A stretch of 64,000 nucleotides of DNA, from assembly GCA_950075865.1 (NCBI GenBank), contig CATMVA010000004.1:62001-126000 (forward strand). Direction: 5' to 3'. Positions 58,992 through 64,000 of this stretch are shown here, one piece after another. The notes under the pieces were generated by a model, which saw only the letters and a list, made by a program, of their open reading frames with translations, was not told where the DNA came from and searched no databases. Source of the DNA: an uncultured Oscillospiraceae bacterium (GTDB lineage: Bacteria; Bacillota; Clostridia; Oscillospirales; Oscillospiraceae). How positions within the stretch are numbered: the stretch's first letter is position 1; each line of letters opens with the position of its first letter. The position numbers were made by a program, and so were the translations under genes.

Positions 58992-59288
58992 TTTCCAGCT
59001 ATTAAGGCCATTTATCTTGCTTTAACACAGGCGGAACTGGAGACAGTAAACACCGTAATCAATGATCGTGACTTTTGGACTCACGCTGAAAACTGTGCAC
59101 GGTTTGCTATGGAAGTATGGAACTCAGTAGCTCCTGCCTCAGAACAACTATGCGGATGGACTCCCGACCCGCTTTGTGAAAGCATTGGCAAGTTATCCCG
59201 GGGCTCCTTCACTTTCGATGCATCTCTTTACGCCAAATCAATAAATTCTATTGCGTATCACACATCTACATCCTACGTGAGTGGGTGA
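58992..59288 (+). pseudogene. 3' remnant of a gene for an unknown secreted-type protein (N-C-x-x-F-A motif)
   Basis: An open stretch of 98 codons lies between a TAA (58989-58991) and a TGA (59286-59288), without a start codon or ribosome site near its beginning. It reads coherently, with the segments YLALTQAELETVNTVINDRD, FWTHAENCARFAMEVWNSVA and ending KSINSIAYHTSTSYVSG. The motif E-N-C-A-R-F-A-M-E-V-W looks like the active-site helix of an NlpC/P60- or LRAT-like papain fold seen in clostridial hypothetical proteins. GC content is much lower than in the surrounding DNA. It seems to be the end of a gene whose 5' part was deleted. Confidence 0.68.
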
Positions 59289-59384
59289 TACTCTAAAAAA
59301 GTTGCTGCTCTGGGCCATCGGAGTGGAGATCGCGGAGTTCATCCAAAACCACAGACGAGGTTGGCAATCCCCTTCCCATTCCGC

Positions 59385-59423
59385 TAAAAACCGTCCTTCC
59401 CGCCGGGGGAGGGCGGTTTTTTG
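59385..59423 (+). terminator. Terminator before the hrcA promoter
   Basis: AAAACCG-x-CC-x-TCCC pairs with GGGGAGGGCGGTTTTTT, followed by TTTTTTG. The 59289-59384 interval upstream shows no gene. Confidence 0.85.
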
Positions 59424-59454
59424 CTTGTTCATATTTAATTTACAACCCCAACTA

Positions 59455-59483
59455 TTGACTTTCCTGACCGTTAGTGGTAAATT
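59455..59483 (+). promoter_or_regulatory. Promoter of the hrcA operon
   Basis: TTGACT (59455-59460) and TAAATT (59478-59483), spacing 17, directly ahead of the CIRCE element. Confidence 0.75.
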
Positions 59484-59486
59484 GTA

Positions 59487-59513
59487 TTAGCACTCAATAA
59501 ACAGGAGTGCTAA
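59487..59513. promoter_or_regulatory. CIRCE element (HrcA operator)
   Basis: Exact TTAGCACTC - nine bases - GAGTGCTAA, the universal CIRCE sequence bound by HrcA. It lies between the promoter and hrcA, so HrcA controls its own operon, including grpE and dnaK. Confidence 0.98.
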
Positions 59514-59535
59514 AGATAAACGTGAGGTGAACGGT

Positions 59536-60612
59536 TTGGAACTGAGCGAACGGAAAAAGAAAATACTCCGGGCCGTCATCGAGTGCTATGTCCAGAACGC
59601 CGAGCCGGTGGGCTCCAAGGCGGTGGCCCAGTGGGCCGGGCTGGACGTGTCCAGCGCCACCATCCGCAACGAGATGGCCGAGCTTAGCGAGCTGGGCTAT
59701 CTGGAGCAGCCCCACACCTCGGCGGGACGGATCCCGTCGGCCAAGGGCTACCGGCTCTATGTCAACGAGCTGATGGATGATTACAAGCTCTCCCTTCAGG
59801 AGACCGAGCGGATCAACGAGGCCCTGCACACCAAGATGAAAGCCCTGGATCAGGTCATCGACGAGGCGGGCAAAATGGTGGCGAAGCTCACCCAGTACCC
59901 TGCCTTTGCCCTGGCCGCCGCTCCTGAGACCACCACCATCCGGCGGTTCGACCTCCTTCTGGTGGATGAGACCTCCTTCATCGCGGTGATCCTGACCGAC
60001 GCCAACGTGATCCGGAACAAGCTCTTCCACTTCCCGGATTCTGTCAGCCAGACCCAGCTCCAGATGCTGGGCACTCTGCTGAACACCAGCTTCACCGGCT
60101 TGACCCTGGAGGAGATCGGCCCCCAGCGGCAGAAGGCCGCCAGCCACTCCTCCCCCGAGGCCTTCTCCCTTATCGAGCCGGTGGTGGAGTTTGCCACCGA
60201 GGTGCTGGAGGAGCTCTCCCGCCAGGCTGTCCACACCGCCGGCATCGCCAACCTGCTGGAGCACCCCGAGTACCAATCCCTGGAGAAGGCCCAACCCTTG
60301 ATGAGCTTCCTGTCCGACGCCGAATTCTCCACCCTCCCCGCCAAGCCGGGGGATGTGGGACCCAGCATCGTCATCGGCCCGGAGAATGTGAACGAGGCTT
60401 TGAAAGATTCCAGCGTCATCATGGCAAGCTATGACCTGGGAGACGGCATGAAGGGCCTGATCGGCGTGGTGGGCCCCACCCGGATGGACTACGCAAAGAT
60501 CTCCGCCCGGCTTTCCTATGTGGCCAAGGGCCTGTCCTGGATCGTCAGCCAGGGCGGCCTGCCTCCCAACGGACTGCCCGGCGAGTGTGATACAAAGGAG
60601 GAACCCTCTTGA
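59536..60612 (+). CDS. hrcA: Heat-inducible transcription repressor HrcA
   Basis: A 358-residue repressor of class I heat-shock genes. The N-terminal winged helix opens LELSERKKKILRAVIECYVQ and carries VSSATIRNEMAELSELGYLE. PHTSAGRIPSAKGYRLYVNEL near residue 70 is the family signature. The C-terminal GAF-like region has VVGPTRMDYAKI. The TTG start at 59536 follows GTGAGGTGA; a GTG three codons earlier lies inside that site. It heads hrcA-grpE-dnaK with CIRCE upstream and overlaps grpE by four bases. Confidence 0.96.
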   Translation: MELSERKKKILRAVIECYVQNAEPVGSKAVAQWAGLDVSSATIRNEMAELSELGYLEQPHTSAGRIPSAKGYRLYVNELMDDYKLSLQETERINEALHTKMKALDQVIDEAGKMVAKLTQYPAFALAAAPETTTIRRFDLLLVDETSFIAVILTDANVIRNKLFHFPDSVSQTQLQMLGTLLNTSFTGLTLEEIGPQRQKAASHSSPEAFSLIEPVVEFATEVLEELSRQAVHTAGIANLLEHPEYQSLEKAQPLMSFLSDAEFSTLPAKPGDVGPSIVIGPENVNEALKDSSVIMASYDLGDGMKGLIGVVGPTRMDYAKISARLSYVAKGLSWIVSQGGLPPNGLPGECDTKEEPS

Positions 60613-61160
60613 ACAAGGAAGAAGAAAAGAAGCTCCCCGAAAACGAGGCCATCCAGGAGGAGCCCACCGAGACCCCCGGCGAAGCCGAAGCTCCGGTCAC
60701 CGAGGAGGAAGATCCCCTTCTCCGGGAGCTGGAGGCCATGAAGGACCAGGCCGCCGCCCAGGAGGAGAAGTTCCTCCGGCTGTGCGCCGAGTACGACAAC
60801 TTCCGTCGCCGCTCCAAGCAGGAGAAGGATGCCGTCTGGTCCGACGCCACCGCCAACGCGGTCAGCGCCCTTCTCCCGGTCTACGACAATCTGGAGCGGG
60901 CCCTGAAGCAGGAGACCGCCGACGAGGCCTACAAGAAGGGTGTGGAGATGACCATGGCCGGGCTTCGCAAGGCCTTTGAGTCTTTGGGTGTCACCGAGAT
61001 CGACGCCGCCGGGCAGCCCTTCGACCCCAACGTCCACAACGCGGTCATGCACGTGGAGAACGAGAATTTCGGGGAAAACACCGTCTGCGAGGTCTTTCAG
61101 GCCGGCTTCATGCTGGGCGAGAAGGTCATCCGGTTTGCGATGGTCAAAGTCGCCAACTAA
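60609..61160 (+). CDS. grpE: Nucleotide exchange factor GrpE
   Basis: A 183-residue DnaK co-chaperone. After an acidic disordered start, residues 45-75 form the long helix (AAAQEEKFLRLCAEYDNFRRRSKQE), and the C-terminal beta domain has FDPNVHNAVMHVEN and VFQAGFMLGEKVIRFAMVKV. It starts at TTG, overlapping the hrcA stop (TTGA), with AAAGGAGG upstream. It is followed by dnaK after 42 bases. Confidence 0.96.
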   Translation: MNKEEEKKLPENEAIQEEPTETPGEAEAPVTEEEDPLLRELEAMKDQAAAQEEKFLRLCAEYDNFRRRSKQEKDAVWSDATANAVSALLPVYDNLERALKQETADEAYKKGVEMTMAGLRKAFESLGVTEIDAAGQPFDPNVHNAVMHVENENFGENTVCEVFQAGFMLGEKVIRFAMVKVAN

Positions 61161-61202
61161 CAAAGTATAAAACAAATTTACAATATTTTGGAGGCAAACA
61201 TT

Positions 61203-63059
<1,857 letters not shown>

Positions 63060-63067
63060 ATAGGGAT

Positions 63068-63165
63068 GGCGGGCCGAGGGCGGCCCGCCCCACAGAGCAG
63101 CACTCTATGCCCTGCACGGGTCGGGTCACCCCTGTGGGGCGGGGTGCCCTCGCCCCGCCGCCCTT
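63068..63165 (+). terminator. GC-rich hairpins after dnaK, including a probable terminator
   Basis: Two stem-loops follow dnaK: GGCGGGCCG / CGGCCCGCC (63068-63089) and GGCGGGG / CCCCGCC (63138-63159), the second leading into CCCTTTACTTT. The interval looks like a composite of GC-rich intergenic repeats. A small palindrome, GCAACT-AAT-AGTTGC (63178-63192), lies just beyond, ahead of the next gene. Confidence 0.6.
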
Positions 63166-63262
63166 TACTTTCCCCACGCAACTAATAGTTGCCCCCCGGT
63201 TGGTAGATTGTTCCGAGGAAATCCCGTACCATAAAGCCATCTTTCAGAAAGAGGTGATCTGT

Positions 63263-64000
63263 ATGGATCTCGGGACCTACATCCAACAATTGCGGAAGGA
63301 GCGGGGGATCTCCCAGGAGTCCCTGGCTGAACAGGTGGGGGTAAGCCGACAAGCTGTGGGCAAATGGGAACAGGGGCTCAGCTACCCCAGCACAGAAAAC
63401 CTGCTGGCCCTGGCCCAGATCTTCGGGGTGTCGGCTGACGACCTGATCGGCCTGACCCCGGCGGCCCCGGCCCCCAAAAAGGCATTCAGCCCCCTGTGGC
63501 TCATTCCCCTGGCCCTTCTGTGCATGGTGATCGGGTGGGCCCTCCCCCACCCTTCCGCACAGCCTGTGGAACCCATCCCGACCCCCGCGCCGTCCAAACC
63601 TCCTGTGGCCGAGACCGGGGAATTCTCCCTCCTCCGGCTGACCGAAGGTGGCTGGGAGTATCTGCTCCCCGGCCGGCAGAAGGAAGCCTTCCCCTTCGGC
63701 ACCTCCCTTCTGCCCACCGCCATGGAGGAGGTCGCCAAGCCGGACTACCGCTTCGGGCTTCTCCACGACGTGCCCTGCGGCGAGGTGTCCCTGTCCTATA
63801 CCACCCACCCGGAGGGCCCGTGGATCGACTTGGTCACCACCATCGTCCCCGGCTGGGAGACCCCACGGGGCATCGCCGTGGGCAGCACCGAGGAGGATCT
63901 GATGGCGGCCTACGGGGATACGCTGATCTATGTGGTCAAGGACAGGGGCTGGGACATTCTGTGTCCCCACGACTACCAATATTACTATACCGCTCAATCC
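63263..64000 (+). CDS. Membrane-anchored XRE-type regulator, partial at window end
   Basis: An open frame from ATG 63263 through the last base of the window (246 codons, no stop). Residues 1-66 are an XRE helix-turn-helix domain (YIQQLRKERGISQESLAEQV, SRQAVGKWEQGLSYPSTENL). A short Pro/Ala linker leads to one membrane helix (about 79-95, PLWLIPLALLCMVIGWAL). Residues 115-246 are extracytoplasmic and look like a small sensor domain (YGDTLIYVVKDRGWDI). GAGGTGAT precedes the ATG. This is a one-component transmembrane regulator whose signal and targets are unknown. Confidence 0.85.
   Translation, partial: MDLGTYIQQLRKERGISQESLAEQVGVSRQAVGKWEQGLSYPSTENLLALAQIFGVSADDLIGLTPAAPAPKKAFSPLWLIPLALLCMVIGWALPHPSAQPVEPIPTPAPSKPPVAETGEFSLLRLTEGGWEYLLPGRQKEAFPFGTSLLPTAMEEVAKPDYRFGLLHDVPCGEVSLSYTTHPEGPWIDLVTTIVPGWETPRGIAVGSTEEDLMAAYGDTLIYVVKDRGWDILCPHDYQYYYTAQS

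Overview
The window looks like a stretch of chromosome from a high-GC, low-oxygen Gram-positive bacterium of the class Clostridia, most likely the Oscillospiraceae group of gut anaerobes. This placement is an inference. It rests on a dcw cluster led by mraZ with a PASTA-type transpeptidase, a MurE with the meso-diaminopimelate motif DNPR, a CIRCE-controlled hrcA-grpE-dnaK operon, long-form HPF, sigma-A type promoters and strong SD sites. No tRNA, rRNA, CRISPR array, insertion sequence or prophage was recognised.

Layout. 1-3.7 kb: start of a metal P-type ATPase with its ArsR repressor and a palindromic operator, L-lactate dehydrogenase, a lipase-fold protein and a uridine phosphorylase-type enzyme. 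3.8-5.9 kb: a full-length homologue of membrane proton pyrophosphatase that has lost nearly all catalytic acidic residues. 6-10.5 kb: a cell-wall amidase, an SDR oxidoreductase and an ApbE / NusG-II / Gx-transporter cassette. 10.5-23.9 kb, minus strand: mraZ-rsmH-ftsL-PBP-murE-mraY-ftsW-murG-murA-ftsQ-ftsZ, without ftsA, murC, murD or murF. 24-34 kb, minus strand: coaD-rsmD, a decayed toxin next to an intact antitoxin, uvrC, mazG-like, tdk, mutY, lipoproteins and secreted papain-fold proteins. 34.2-38.3 kb: one 1331-residue secreted flavoprotein with a LysM domain and two tandem FMN-bind plus FAD-reductase units. 38.3-47.4 kb: a NYN nuclease / M55 peptidase / nucleotidyltransferase operon, hpf, a candidate small RNA, an HtrA protease with its two-component system, a CDF transporter and an ATPase lacking an H-box. 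47.5-58.9 kb: gapA, two small XRE repressors, two MATE transporters, a NatAB-like ABC transporter, an AAA+ ATPase with an acetyltransferase, a small ribbon-helix-helix protein, a PHP phosphatase and a cysteine desulfurase. 59-64 kb: a gene remnant, the CIRCE operator, hrcA-grpE-dnaK and a membrane-bound XRE regulator cut off by the window end.

How the genes work together. The dcw block makes lipid II and builds the divisome; its promoter carries two direct repeats that fit MraZ autoregulation. ApbE attaches FMN to FMN-bind domains outside the cytoplasm, and the large LysM flavoprotein has two such sites, so the cassette at 8-10 kb and the protein at 34-38 kb plausibly form one extracytoplasmic electron-transfer route. 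The most unusual items are the catalytically stripped pyrophosphatase homologue, the doubled flavoprotein reductase, the candidate small RNA between hpf and htrA, and the half-decayed toxin-antitoxin locus.
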